A DNA stretch of 64,000 bases, taken from contig CAWELJ010000001.1 in assembly GCA_963809825.1 (NCBI GenBank), positions 1-64,000 of the forward strand, written 5' to 3'. The DNA is from Bog-473 sp963809825. GTDB lineage: Bacteria; Actinomycetota; Acidimicrobiia; Acidimicrobiales; RAAP-2. Below, in pieces: positions 28,091-39,286 of the stretch. Position 1 is the stretch's first letter. The number at the start of each line of letters is the position of its first letter. A model generated the notes under the pieces. It saw nothing but the letters and a program-made list of their open reading frames with translations. It was not told the DNA's origin and made no database searches. Position numbers and translations under genes: made by a program.

Positions 28091-28909
28091 CTACGGCGGG
28101 GTGGACCACCCGAAATGGTCGAGGGGCCCGTGTCCGGATCCCAGGTGCCAGCGGGCGCTCCCGGCCAGGGCGCGGGCCACGAAGGCCTTGGCCTCCCGTA
28201 GCGCGGACGGCAGCTCGGCTCCCAGGGCCAGATTGGCGGCCACCGCCGCAGAGAGGGAGCACCCCGTGCCATGGTCGTTGGCCGTGCGCACCCGCATCCC
28301 GGGCAGCACGGATTCTCCGTCGGGGCCGGCCACGACGTCGTCGGCGGACTCGGTGAGGTGGCCCCCCTTCACCACCACGTACCGGGCACCCGTCTCGCGG
28401 ATGGACCGGGCGACGGCGAGCCGGGCCTCGACGGATCCGAGCGCCTCCACCGTCGTGCCCCCGAGCACCGCCGCCTCGCGCAGGTTCGGCGTGACGACGA
28501 TCGCGTGGGGGAGCAGCAGGCGGAGGTAGGCGTCAATGCCCTCGGGCTCCAGGAGCCGGTGCCCGCTGGACGACACGAGGACCGGATCCACGATCAGCTG
28601 GGGCAGCTCGCCTGCCGCCGCCATCGCGGCGACCTCCCGGACGATCGCCGCCGTGGCCAGCATGCCTGTCTTCACGGCGCGCACGTCGAAGTCGTCGAGC
28701 ACCGTCCGGACCTGCTGGCGGACGAACGACGGTTCCATCGCGACGACGCCCCGGACCTCGTTCGTGTTCTGCGCCGTGACGGCCGTCAGAGCGCAGGTCC
28801 CGTGCACGCGGTGCGCCGCGAAGGTCTTCAGGTCCGCTTGGACACCCGCACCGCCGCCCGAGTCGGACCCGGCGATGCTCAGCGCCGTCGGTGGCGTCGC
28901 GTCCGGCAC
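28091..28909 (-). CDS. thiD: Hydroxymethylpyrimidine/phosphomethylpyrimidine kinase
   Basis: A 272-residue ribokinase-fold enzyme that phosphorylates HMP and HMP-P in thiamine biosynthesis. Signatures: ALSIAGSDSGGGAGVQADLKTF at residues 9-30, AVTAQNT, VRAVKTGMLA, DPVLVSSSGHRLL, VTPNLREAAVLGG, VVKGGHL, and the anion-hole/catalytic-base motif NDHGTGCSLSAAVAANLALG (about 224-243). Length is standard. It is divergent from thiG across only 39 bases; no TPP riboswitch was recognised between them. Confidence 0.95.
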   Translation of the reverse strand: MPDATPPTALSIAGSDSGGGAGVQADLKTFAAHRVHGTCALTAVTAQNTNEVRGVVAMEPSFVRQQVRTVLDDFDVRAVKTGMLATAAIVREVAAMAAAGELPQLIVDPVLVSSSGHRLLEPEGIDAYLRLLLPHAIVVTPNLREAAVLGGTTVEALGSVEARLAVARSIRETGARYVVVKGGHLTESADDVVAGPDGESVLPGMRVRTANDHGTGCSLSAAVAANLALGAELPSALREAKAFVARALAGSARWHLGSGHGPLDHFGWSTPP

Positions 28910-28948
28910 CGAGCCACCATAGGCGGGACCCCGGGGTATCTTCGTCCG

Positions 28949-29773
28949 GTGACACCGAACGGCAGCAGCGACCCGGCGGCGGAGCCGTTCACCGTCGCGG
29001 GTGAGGTCCTGGCGTCACGGCTCCTGCTCGGCACCGGGGGAATGACCAGCCTCGACGCCCTCCGGGCTGCGCTCAGCGAGGCGGGATCCGCCATGGCGAC
29101 GGTTGCCGTCCGGCGGGTGGAGGTGTCCGGCCGGGGCTCACTGTTGTCGTTGCTCGACGAGCTGGGCGTGCGGGTGCTCCCCAACACTGCGGGATGCGCC
29201 ACTGCGTCGGAGGCCGTGCTCACCGCCAAATTGGCGCGCGAGGCGTTCGGGACCGACTGGGTCAAGCTCGAGGTGGTCGGTGACGATCGCACGCTCCTTC
29301 CCGACGCCGTCGAGCTTCTCGCTGCGGCGGAGCAGCTGGCAGAGGACGGCTTCGTCGTCCTTCCCTACACGACCGACGATCCCGTCCTGGCGTTCCGGCT
29401 CCAGCAGGTGGGTTGTGCCGCCGTCATGCCGCTCGGATCGCCCATCGGCAGCGGTCTCGGCATCCGCAACCCCCACAACATCGCGCTGCTCCGGGAGGCC
29501 GTCGACGTTCCCGTCATCCTCGACGCCGGCATCGGCACGGCCTCCGATGCCGCGCTCGCCATGGAGCTGGGTTGCGACGCCGTGCTGGTGGCGACGGCCG
29601 TCAACCGGGCGCACGACCCGGTGGCCATGGCCTGCGCCATGCGCCTGGCCGTCGAGGCAGGGTGGCAGGCGCGCCACGCGGGCCGCATCCCGGTCCGCTT
29701 CCACGCCGAACCGTCGAGCCCGCTCGAGGGCAGGGCCGACCTGGCTCCGGGGTGGCCGGCCACATCCGACTGA
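28949..29773 (+). CDS. thiG: Thiazole synthase
   Basis: A 274-residue TIM-barrel enzyme that builds the thiazole phosphate of thiamine from DXP, dehydroglycine and ThiS thiocarboxylate. Motifs: RLLLGTGGMTSLDALRAAL (about 24-42), VRRVEVSGRG, LPNTAGCATASEAVLTAKLARE, WVKLEVVGDD (Schiff-base lysine), MPLGSPIGSGLGIRNP, VPVILDAGIGTASDAALAMELG and AVLVATAVNRAHDPV. The start is GTG 28949; the longer open frame upstream is antisense to thiD. ThiS, ThiF and ThiO are not in this window. Confidence 0.95.
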   Translation: MTPNGSSDPAAEPFTVAGEVLASRLLLGTGGMTSLDALRAALSEAGSAMATVAVRRVEVSGRGSLLSLLDELGVRVLPNTAGCATASEAVLTAKLAREAFGTDWVKLEVVGDDRTLLPDAVELLAAAEQLAEDGFVVLPYTTDDPVLAFRLQQVGCAAVMPLGSPIGSGLGIRNPHNIALLREAVDVPVILDAGIGTASDAALAMELGCDAVLVATAVNRAHDPVAMACAMRLAVEAGWQARHAGRIPVRFHAEPSSPLEGRADLAPGWPATSD

Positions 29774-29785
29774 ACGGGGCGTGCC

Positions 29786-29832
29786 TTGACGCCCTTCTGA
29801 GGGCACCCTAAAGTTAGGTCACCCTAACTTTT
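29786..29832 (+). promoter_or_regulatory. Promoter with DtxR/IdeR-like operator upstream of the iron ABC operon
   Basis: TTGACG (29786-29791), 17-base spacer, TAAAGT (29809-29814): a strong promoter. It is overlapped from the -10 onward by a perfect palindrome, AAAGTTAGG (29810-29818)-TCAC-CCTAACTTT (29823-29831). Its core TTAGGTCACCCTAAC closely matches the DtxR/IdeR iron box TTAGGTTAGSCTAACCTAA. Binding there under iron sufficiency would block initiation of the downstream transporter operon. Confidence 0.8.
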
Positions 29833-29869
29833 GCAGGGAGGGTCCAGGTCGGAGAGGTGTCAAGGCACG

Positions 29870-30934
29870 ATGCGACGAGCGCGTGGGCGGGCAGGGGGCC
29901 GGGTCGTCCGGCGCGCCCTGGCGAGCGTCGTGTCGGTGGCGTCGGCGGCGGCGCTGCTCACGGGGTGCGCCCAGGGGACCGGGTCGGGCGGGGCGGCGGG
30001 CACGCTGACGGTGTACAGCGGGCAGCACGTGCAGACCACGCACGCCCTGGTGGCGGCGTTCGAACGTGAGAGCGGGGTCTCGGTGAGCCTGCGCTCCGAC
30101 GACGAGGACGTGCTGGCGGACCAGATCGTCACCGAGGGCTCGCACTCGCCGGCCGACGTGTACTACACCGAGAATTCCCCTCCCTTGCAGTACCTCGCCT
30201 CGAAGGGCCTGTTCGCCCCGGTCGATCCGTCGACGCTCGCCGCCACGCCATCGAGGTTCAACTCGCCCGACGGCAAGTGGGTCGGCGTGTCGGCCCGGGT
30301 GAGCGTGATGGCCTACAACACCTCGCAGCTCACCCCCGCACAGCTCCCCAAGTCGGTCATGGATCTGGCGGGCCCCAAATGGGCCGGGCGCATCGGCATC
30401 GCCGGAGGTGAGACGGACTTCCAACCCATCGTGACGAGCATCGCCCGAACCTACGGGGAGACGGCGGCGCTGCGATGGCTCGGGGCGGTCAAGGCGAATG
30501 CCGGGGGACACACGTATCCGAGCGCGGAAGGGCTGATCGGCGCCGTCAACAGCGGGCAGGTCGCACTGGGCGTCATCAACCAGTACTACTGGTATCGCCT
30601 GCGGGCCCAGGTCGGCCCCGGCGGACTCCACTCGGCGATCGCTTCCTTCGCTCCCCACGACGTCGGCTACGTCCTGGACGTCTCGGGCGCGGGCATCCTC
30701 GCGTCCTCGGTGCACCAGAAGGCGGCCCAACGCTTCTTGGCCTTCCTGACCTCCGTGCAGGGTCAGGAGATCATCGCCCACAGTGACAGCTACGAGTACC
30801 CCATCGCATCGGGCGTCACGACGGCGCACCACGAGACCCCGTTCGACGCGCTCCAGCCGAACGGGATCACGATCGCCGAGCTGGGCACGGGCGCCGAGGC
30901 GATCAAGCTCCTGCAGGAGGCGCAGCTCCTGTGA
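29870..30934 (+). CDS. Fe(III) ABC transporter substrate-binding lipoprotein
   Basis: A 354-residue extracytoplasmic iron-binding protein. The signal peptide ends at ALLTGCAQG (lipobox, Cys about residue 35), and the chosen ATG 29870 gives an Arg-rich n-region. The FbpA/FutA pattern follows: LTVYSGQHVQTTHALVAAFE, DVYYTENSPPLQYLASKGLF, and the di-tyrosine iron-ligand segment VINQYYWYRLRA (about 234-245). It delivers ferric iron to the downstream permease. It is the first gene of a three-gene operon (overlaps GTGA and ATGA) behind an IdeR-like box. Confidence 0.92.
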   Translation: MRRARGRAGGRVVRRALASVVSVASAAALLTGCAQGTGSGGAAGTLTVYSGQHVQTTHALVAAFERESGVSVSLRSDDEDVLADQIVTEGSHSPADVYYTENSPPLQYLASKGLFAPVDPSTLAATPSRFNSPDGKWVGVSARVSVMAYNTSQLTPAQLPKSVMDLAGPKWAGRIGIAGGETDFQPIVTSIARTYGETAALRWLGAVKANAGGHTYPSAEGLIGAVNSGQVALGVINQYYWYRLRAQVGPGGLHSAIASFAPHDVGYVLDVSGAGILASSVHQKAAQRFLAFLTSVQGQEIIAHSDSYEYPIASGVTTAHHETPFDALQPNGITIAELGTGAEAIKLLQEAQLL

Positions 30935-32556
30935 CCGCGGGGGCGGGGACGCGTGGGTGGCCGGGGCACCGCCGCCTCCCGCCTCTCGTGACGGCTGCCG
31001 CCGGCATCGTCTCGGTGGTGGTGCTCCTGCCCCTCGCGTTCCTCGTGGTCCAGGCGGTGCAGGTTGGCTGGGCCCAGCTGCATCAGCTCCTGTTCCGGCA
31101 CCTCACGGCCATGTTGGTCTGGCACACCGTTGCGCTGGTCGTGGTGGTGATGCTCTTGTGCGTGATCGTCGGCACGCTGGCCGCCTGGTTCGTGGAGCGC
31201 ACCGACCTGCCCTGCCGCCGCCTCTTTGCGATCCTGGTGGTGATCCCGCTGGGGATCCCCGACTTCGTGGTGAGCTTCGGCTGGCGCGGCGTCTTCCCCT
31301 CCATCGGCGGGTTCTGGGCCGCCGTCCTCGTGATGACCCTGGCGGTCTACCCACTGGTGTTCCTGCCCGTGGCCGCCAGCCTGCGCGCCGCAGACCCGGC
31401 GCAAGAGGAGGTGGCCCGCAGCCTCGGTCTCGGCCGCCTGCACACCTTCTGGACGGTCACCGTCGGACAAGCCCGCACGGCCATCTTCGGCGGGGCGATC
31501 CTGGTCGGCCTCGTCGTGCTGGCCGAGTTCGGCGCGTTTGAGATCCTGGGCTACCAGACGCTGACGACAGAGATCTACAGCGAGTTCCAAGTCGGGTTCA
31601 ACGAGCCCGCCGCCTGCGCGCTCTCCCTGATCCTCGTTCTCCTCGGTGGCCTGCTCCTGGCGAGCGAGGACACCGTGCGTGGCCGCGGCCGGACGTCGCG
31701 GGTCGGCGCGGGGGCGGCGCGTCCGATTCGACCGGTGGCGCTCGGCCGGGCGCGTCTACCCGTGCTGGCGGGCGCTGCCCTCCTGGTGGTGCTGGCTCTG
31801 GGCGTACCCGTCGGTGCCATCGTCTACCTGATCGTCCGGGGCGGCAACAGCACCCTCCCGCCTGCATCGCTCCTCATCGCCACGGTGAACACCTTCGGGT
31901 ACGCCGCGGCCGCCGGCGTGGTGGCGACGGTGGGGGCGCTCCCCATCGCGCTGCTCTCCGTCCGTTTCCCCGGGCGCCGCGTGATCGCCCTGCAGCGGAC
32001 CAACATGCTCGTGCTGGCCGTGCCGGGTCTCGTCATCGCGCTCAGCTTCACCTACGTGACCGAGCAGTTCCTCCAGGGCCGCTTCTACCAGACCAGCCCG
32101 CTCCTGGTCCTCGCCTACGCGATCATGTTCTTCCCGCTGGCGGTCGTATCGGTGCGCGCCGCGGTGTCCCGCTCGCCGGTGGGACTCGAGGAGGTGGGGC
32201 GCTCGCTCGGCGTGCGGCGCCGTTCGGTCCTGTGGCGGGTGACCCTGCCTCTCATCGCCCCCGGCCTCGGCGCGGCGTTCGCCCTCGTGTTCCTGGAGAC
32301 GGCGACGGAATTGACGGCGACGCTCGTGCTCCACCCCACCAATGTCGAAACCCTGGCCACGCAGTTCTGGGCGTACCAGGAGAACCTCTCCTACGGGCAA
32401 GCGGCGCCCTACGCGGGTGTCATGGTGCTCATCGCCGCGGTCCCGGGCTACGTCCTGGGCCGATGGTTCGACCGCCAACCCGAACGTGCGACGGTCACGG
32501 CGCCCTCGGTGGTGGGGGTGCAGGGATACGAGCTGGCCGCGGGGACCGTGGCATGA
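30931..32556 (+). CDS. Fe(III) ABC transporter permease (two fused permease domains)
   Basis: A 541-residue inner-membrane protein with about 12 hydrophobic segments. It has two BPD_transp_1 domains, each with an EAA-type loop: EEVARSLGLGRLHTFWTVT (about 153-171) and EEVGRSLGVRRRSVLWRVTLP (about 420-440). The duplicated architecture is typical of FbpB/CysTW-like iron permeases. It forms the translocation channel for iron delivered by the preceding lipoprotein and is energised by the following ATPase. The start is GTG 30931, overlapping the previous stop. Confidence 0.93.
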   Translation: MTAGAGTRGWPGHRRLPPLVTAAAGIVSVVVLLPLAFLVVQAVQVGWAQLHQLLFRHLTAMLVWHTVALVVVVMLLCVIVGTLAAWFVERTDLPCRRLFAILVVIPLGIPDFVVSFGWRGVFPSIGGFWAAVLVMTLAVYPLVFLPVAASLRAADPAQEEVARSLGLGRLHTFWTVTVGQARTAIFGGAILVGLVVLAEFGAFEILGYQTLTTEIYSEFQVGFNEPAACALSLILVLLGGLLLASEDTVRGRGRTSRVGAGAARPIRPVALGRARLPVLAGAALLVVLALGVPVGAIVYLIVRGGNSTLPPASLLIATVNTFGYAAAAGVVATVGALPIALLSVRFPGRRVIALQRTNMLVLAVPGLVIALSFTYVTEQFLQGRFYQTSPLLVLAYAIMFFPLAVVSVRAAVSRSPVGLEEVGRSLGVRRRSVLWRVTLPLIAPGLGAAFALVFLETATELTATLVLHPTNVETLATQFWAYQENLSYGQAAPYAGVMVLIAAVPGYVLGRWFDRQPERATVTAPSVVGVQGYELAAGTVA

Positions 32557-33626
32557 AGGATCTGCGCATCAGCGCGGTGGCCAAGTCGTTCGGGCCCCAG
32601 CGCGTGCTCCGCGGCGTCGATCTGGCCGTACCGCACGGATCGTTCACCGCCATCCTCGGGGCGTCCGGCAGTGGCAAGACCACGCTGTTGCGCATCGTCG
32701 CCGGATTCGAGCGCCCCGACGAGGGCGCGGTGTCGCTGGGGGACGAGCTGGTCGACGACGCCGCCGGCACGTTCGTGCCGTCGGAGCACCGGCGGATCGG
32801 CTACGTGCCTCAGGAGGGTGCGCTGTTCCCGCACCTGAGCGTGGGGCGCAACGTCGGCTTCGGCCTCGCCCGCGACGCGGGTCGCACGGCACGGGTGGAC
32901 GAGCTGCTCGAGCTCGTCGGTCTGTCGGGTTACCGGCGGCGCTACCCCCATCAGCTCTCGGGAGGCCAGCAACAGCGGGTGGCCCTGGCCCGTGCGCTGG
33001 CGATCGAGCCTGAGATCGTCCTGCTCGACGAGCCCTTCTCCTCCCTCGATGCATCGATGCGCGCCGCCGTGCGGGCCGACGTCCTGGGAGTGCTGCGCAC
33101 GGCCGGCACCACATCGATCCTCGTCACCCACGACCAGGACGAGGCTCTGTCGATGGCCGACCAGGTGGCGGTGCTCCGGCACGGCGTCATCGCCCAGCTC
33201 GATACGCCCTCGGGCTTGTACGGGCGCCCAGGGGACGCCGAGCTGGCCCAGTTCCTCGGTGAGTCGAACCTCCTGGAGGGCGAGGTGCGCGACGGTGTCG
33301 CCACCACCAGCCTCGGCCGGCTCCCCGTCGGGGCCTGGGCCGGCCCCGACGGGGGTGGGCGCGCCCGGGTGATGGTCCGGGCGGAGCAGATCGTTCTCGG
33401 CGACGTGGCCTCGGGGGGCCTGGAGGGCACGGTCACCAGCTACGAGTACTTCGGGCATGACGCCGTGGTCCGGGTGCGGACCGGGCGGGGAGGTCCGCCC
33501 GACCTGGTCGTGCGGGTCAACGGGTGGACGCCGCTGCCGCTGGGGCACCGGGTGGGACTCGTGGTCGAGGGCTCGGTCGTGGCCTGGCCACTGGGGCCGC
33601 CCGGGGCAGCCGGTCCCTCCGAATGA
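32553..33626 (+). CDS. Fe(III) ABC transporter ATP-binding protein
   Basis: A 357-residue ATPase. Walker A is GASGSGKTTLL (about 36-46), the Q-loop is YVPQEGALFPHLSV, the signature is LSGGQQQRVALARAL, Walker B is IVLLDEPFSSLD, and the switch His is in LVTHDQDEAL. The C-terminal ~110 residues form a TOBE/MOI-type regulatory domain (RVMVRAEQIVLGDV, SYEYFGHDAVVRVR), as in FbpC and other carbohydrate/iron importers. ATG 32553 overlaps the permease stop. No terminator was found after it before the next gene. Confidence 0.93.
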   Translation: MKDLRISAVAKSFGPQRVLRGVDLAVPHGSFTAILGASGSGKTTLLRIVAGFERPDEGAVSLGDELVDDAAGTFVPSEHRRIGYVPQEGALFPHLSVGRNVGFGLARDAGRTARVDELLELVGLSGYRRRYPHQLSGGQQQRVALARALAIEPEIVLLDEPFSSLDASMRAAVRADVLGVLRTAGTTSILVTHDQDEALSMADQVAVLRHGVIAQLDTPSGLYGRPGDAELAQFLGESNLLEGEVRDGVATTSLGRLPVGAWAGPDGGGRARVMVRAEQIVLGDVASGGLEGTVTSYEYFGHDAVVRVRTGRGGPPDLVVRVNGWTPLPLGHRVGLVVEGSVVAWPLGPPGAAGPSE

Positions 33627-33701
33627 CGTCCTCGTAACTACTGCCATGTCGTCCGGGGTGCACTAGAGTGACGGCCCAGGGTGGACGCACAGGGAGGTGT
33701 G

Positions 33702-34205
33702 ATGGCCGAGGATTCCGCAGCCCGGGTCGGAGGGTTTCACGGGCCGCAGGTGTGTGGCCTGGTGGGGATCACGTACCGGCAACTCGACTACTGGGCCCGC
33801 ACGGGCCTGCTCCAACCGTCGGTGGCGTCGGCGAAGGGGAGCGGCTCGCGGCGCATCTACTCGTACTCCGACGTGCTCGAGCTGAAGGTGATCAAGCAGC
33901 TGCTCGACGCCGGCGTTTCACTCCAATCGGCCCGCCGTGCCGTCGAGTGCCTGCGCCAGGACCTGGGTGGGGATCTGGCGTCCGCCAACCTCGTGCTCAC
34001 GGGGTCCAGTTCGGTGCTGGCCCGTTCGAACGGTGAGGTCGTCGATCTGCTGGCGGGTGGCCAGGGTGTGTTCAACATCGTCCCGCTCGCCGGAGTGGTG
34101 GAGGAGCTGGACGCGGACATCGTGCGGCTCGAGACCCCGGTCGCGGCCGCGCCCGCCAAGGGGCGACCTTCTCGAGCAACGGGCGCGCGAGCCGCGGGGG
34201 AGTGA
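33702..34205 (+). CDS. MerR-family regulator, Rv1830-like
   Basis: A 167-residue protein. A winged helix-turn-helix (VCGLVGITYRQLDYWARTGL, then LLQPSVASAKGSGSRRIYSY and SDVLELKVIKQLLDAGVSLQ; about 17-75) is followed by VEVVDLLAGGQGVFNIVPLAG-like residues, matching M. tuberculosis Rv1830. That gene follows Rv1828/Rv1829 near gcvB there. Here the same order is interrupted by ~11 kb of other genes. AGGGAGG (33691-33697) precedes ATG 33702 and decides the start over GTG 33681. The target genes are unknown; position suggests division/growth or glycine-cleavage control. Confidence 0.8.
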   Translation: MAEDSAARVGGFHGPQVCGLVGITYRQLDYWARTGLLQPSVASAKGSGSRRIYSYSDVLELKVIKQLLDAGVSLQSARRAVECLRQDLGGDLASANLVLTGSSSVLARSNGEVVDLLAGGQGVFNIVPLAGVVEELDADIVRLETPVAAAPAKGRPSRATGARAAGE

Positions 34206-34603
34206 GCGCAACGGACCCCGCGCGCCAAGGGGGGCGCACGCGCCATCCGGCCTGCGTCCCCGCTGCCCAGGTCCGGTTCGCGCATCCCTCCGAGCGCGTC
34301 TTTGCCGCCCTGCTCGACCTGTCCGGTGAGCGATGGGAGTACGAGCCGGTGGAGTTCCCCCTCGAGTGGGACGGGCACGGTTCCCCGGTCGCCGGCTTCC
34401 GTCCGGACTTCTACCTGCCGCGGCGAGGGATCTTCATTGAGCTCACGACGGCGGACCAGCGCCTCGTCACCCGCAAGAACCGCAAGGTTCGGCGCATGCG
34501 TGAGCTGTATCCCGAGGTGCCGATCTGCATCGTGTACCAGCGGGACTTCACCTCGCTCTTGGCCTCGCACGGCCTGCTGCCGCTCGTCGCCGGCGCCGCG
34601 TAG
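34202..34603 (+). CDS. Small PD-(D/E)XK-like protein of unknown function in the gcv cluster
   Basis: A 133-residue protein. The core VAGFRPDFYLPRRGIFIELT reads like the D...ExT strand pair of restriction-endonuclease-fold (VSR/DUF559-type) proteins, followed by TRKNRKVRRMRELYPEVP and a VYQRDFTSLL strand/helix. The usual lysine after the Glu is replaced by Thr (IELTT), so catalytic activity is uncertain. It starts at GTG 34202, overlapping the MerR stop (GTGA), and lies 9 bases before gcvT, so it is part of the operon. No named function is recognised. Confidence 0.6.
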   Translation: MSATDPARQGGRTRHPACVPAAQVRFAHPSERVFAALLDLSGERWEYEPVEFPLEWDGHGSPVAGFRPDFYLPRRGIFIELTTADQRLVTRKNRKVRRMRELYPEVPICIVYQRDFTSLLASHGLLPLVAGAA

Positions 34604-34612
34604 TCTGGCCGG

Positions 34613-35707
34613 GTGAACGCCGGCGACAGCGGAGACGGCGCAGCGTCGAAGGTCTCGCCCCTGCACGACGCACATGTCGCGCTCGGCGCGAAGTTGGTGC
34701 CCTTCGGTGGGTGGGAGATGCCGCTGGCGTATCCCTCGGGCACCGTGGCGGAACACCGGGCGTGCCGGCTGTCGGCGGTGGCGTTCGACGTCAGCCATCT
34801 GGGCACCGTCCGGGTCGTCGGCCCCGAGGCCTTCGGGCACCTGCAGCACTCCCTGAGCAACGACCTGCGGCGCGTCCACCCGGGGCGGGCCCAGTACACG
34901 CACCTGCTCGACGAAGACGGCTTCGTGGTCGACGACATCATCGTGTGGTGGGTCGACGAGGAGCGCTTCGACGTCATGCCGAACGCCTCGAACACGAGCG
35001 ACGTGCTGGCGGCCATCGGTGGGTCCGACGTGACCGGGGAGCGGGCCGTCATCGCCGTACAGGGCCCCGAGGCCCGGGACCGCCTGGCCCGGGTCTCCCC
35101 GGCCGCGGCCGCGGTGCACCGCTTCAACGTCGAGCGCTTCGAATGGGGCGGCGCCACCTGCCTGGTGGCCGGCACCGGCTACACGGGCGAGGACGGGGTC
35201 GAATGTGCCGTGCCCGCCGAGGTCGCGATGGATTTCTGGGCTGCCGTCCTCGCCCAGGGGGTGGCACCGGCGGGGCTCGGGGCGCGGGACACGCTGCGAC
35301 TCGAGGCCGGCCTCCCGCTCCACGGCCATGAGCTGGGACCCGGCATCACGCCCCTCCAGGCCGGGCTCGGGTGGGTCGTGGGCTGGGACAAGGCGGAGTT
35401 CACGGGACGTGCGGCGCTCGAGGAGGAGCGCGCCAGCGGCCCGGCCCGGCGCCTCCGAGGCTTCGTGGCCACGGGTCGCCAACCCCTGCGGGACGGTTCG
35501 GAGGTGTACCACGGCCCGGACCGGGTCGGGGTCCTCACCAGCGGCAACTTCTCACCCATGCGCGAGCGGGGCATCGGGCTGGGGTTGGTCGACGCCGACG
35601 CCCGGCTGCTCGACGGCGACGAGGTGACCGTGGTCCAGCGCGGCCGGGAGCTGGGCGCCCATGTGGTCCGCCCGCCCCTGTGGCCGGTCCGCGAGGACAC
35701 CGAATAG
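34613..35707 (+). CDS. gcvT: Aminomethyltransferase (glycine cleavage system T protein)
   Basis: A 364-residue cytosolic enzyme that transfers the methylene group from aminomethyl-lipoyl GcvH to tetrahydrofolate, releasing ammonia. Characteristic blocks: SPLHDAHVALGAKLVPFGGW (15-34), EMPLAYPSG, FDVSHLGTVRV, RAQYTHLLDEDGFVVDDIIV, GYTGEDGVECAVP, LGARDTLRLEAGLPLHGHEL (about 224-243), and the C-terminal SGNFSPMRERGIGLGLV. The start is GTG 34613. The glycine riboswitch lies after this gene, so gcvT expression is not controlled by it unless from upstream. Confidence 0.93.
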   Translation: MNAGDSGDGAASKVSPLHDAHVALGAKLVPFGGWEMPLAYPSGTVAEHRACRLSAVAFDVSHLGTVRVVGPEAFGHLQHSLSNDLRRVHPGRAQYTHLLDEDGFVVDDIIVWWVDEERFDVMPNASNTSDVLAAIGGSDVTGERAVIAVQGPEARDRLARVSPAAAAVHRFNVERFEWGGATCLVAGTGYTGEDGVECAVPAEVAMDFWAAVLAQGVAPAGLGARDTLRLEAGLPLHGHELGPGITPLQAGLGWVVGWDKAEFTGRAALEEERASGPARRLRGFVATGRQPLRDGSEVYHGPDRVGVLTSGNFSPMRERGIGLGLVDADARLLDGDEVTVVQRGRELGAHVVRPPLWPVREDTE

Positions 35708-35782
35708 GCGCGGCAGGACGCCGGAGCTGCGGGGCCGGTGCCGTATAGTGGGTCCACAACTGAATACGCCGTTTGAACCGGA

Positions 35783-35972
35783 GCGCCAGAGTCCCCGTGG
35801 TTCGCAGTCGAGGGGACGCCGGAGGAGCAACTCTCCCCGAGAAACTCTCAGGCCGACATACCGCCCCGGCGAGGCAACTCTGGAAAGCGGACGCGCCGTC
35901 GGCGTCCGCACCGAAGGTGGAAGTCGCTCACGTGCGGCGAGACTCTCAGGTCCGATGACAGAGCGGGGAGGA
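35783..35972 (+). promoter_or_regulatory. Tandem glycine riboswitch upstream of gcvP
   Basis: Two consecutive glycine aptamers. Aptamer 1: CCAGAGT (about 35786) pairs with ACTCTGG (about 35877); inside are GCCGGAGGAGCAACTCTCC and AAACTCTCAGG with its following linker. Aptamer 2: a GC hairpin GCGGACGC/GCGTCCGC at about 35887-35909, then ACCGAAGGTGGAAG, GAGACTCTCAGGTCCGATGA and CAGAGCGGGGA. The CTCTCAGG and GATGACAGAG blocks are the conserved glycine-riboswitch core. Glycine binding normally turns on downstream glycine-cleavage genes. The expression platform (35973-36019) runs straight into the gcvP ribosome binding site. Confidence 0.93.
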
Positions 35973-36019
35973 CGTCCAACGAGCGCCGCGTGACCCGCGG
36001 CGCATGTCAGGAGGCCCCC

Positions 36020-38887
<2,868 letters not shown>

Positions 38888-38896
38888 GGGGGTCGC

Positions 38897-39286
38897 TCAG
38901 ACCAGCGCCATCAGACCGATGCCGCACGCGGCGGCGGCCAGACAGACGGCGAGACCGCCCAGCGTGTAGGCGACGGCCTCGCCCCGATGTCCGGTATGCA
39001 GGAGGTGGATGGTCTCCCAGCTTGCGGTCGACCACGTCGTGTAGCCGCCGCACAACCCGGCCCCGATGACGGCCAGGACGTGCGGCCCGAGGCCGTGATA
39101 GAGCGCGAGCCCCGTGAACACCCCGAGGAGCAGCGAGCCCGAGGCGTTGACGACCATCGTGCCCACCGGAAGCGGGTCGGAGCGCCGGAAGCCGAGGTGA
39201 TGGATGAGAAGCGCCCGCAGGACGGCACCGGCACCGCCCGCCAACGCGACCAGGAGGGCGACGCCGAGGGTGGGGGAGGGGCTCAT
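38897..39286 (-). CDS. crcB: Fluoride channel subunit FluC/CrcB (second)
   Basis: A 129-residue protein with four hydrophobic helices. The Fluc signatures are VVNASGSLLLG (Asn/Gly/Ser pore helix) and GLCGGYTTWSTASWE (TM3 break with the TTWST motif). It exports toxic fluoride. Two adjacent small crcB genes typically encode a heterodimer in actinobacteria. Its ATG (39286) overlaps the stop of the upstream crcB gene, giving a coupled pair. Confidence 0.92.
   Translation of the reverse strand: MSPSPTLGVALLVALAGGAGAVLRALLIHHLGFRRSDPLPVGTMVVNASGSLLLGVFTGLALYHGLGPHVLAVIGAGLCGGYTTWSTASWETIHLLHTGHRGEAVAYTLGGLAVCLAAAACGIGLMALV

Noticed and set aside
28910..28948. TPP riboswitch between thiD and thiG
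   Set aside because: The gap is only 39 bases and lacks the CTGAGA and ACCTGA blocks of a TPP aptamer.
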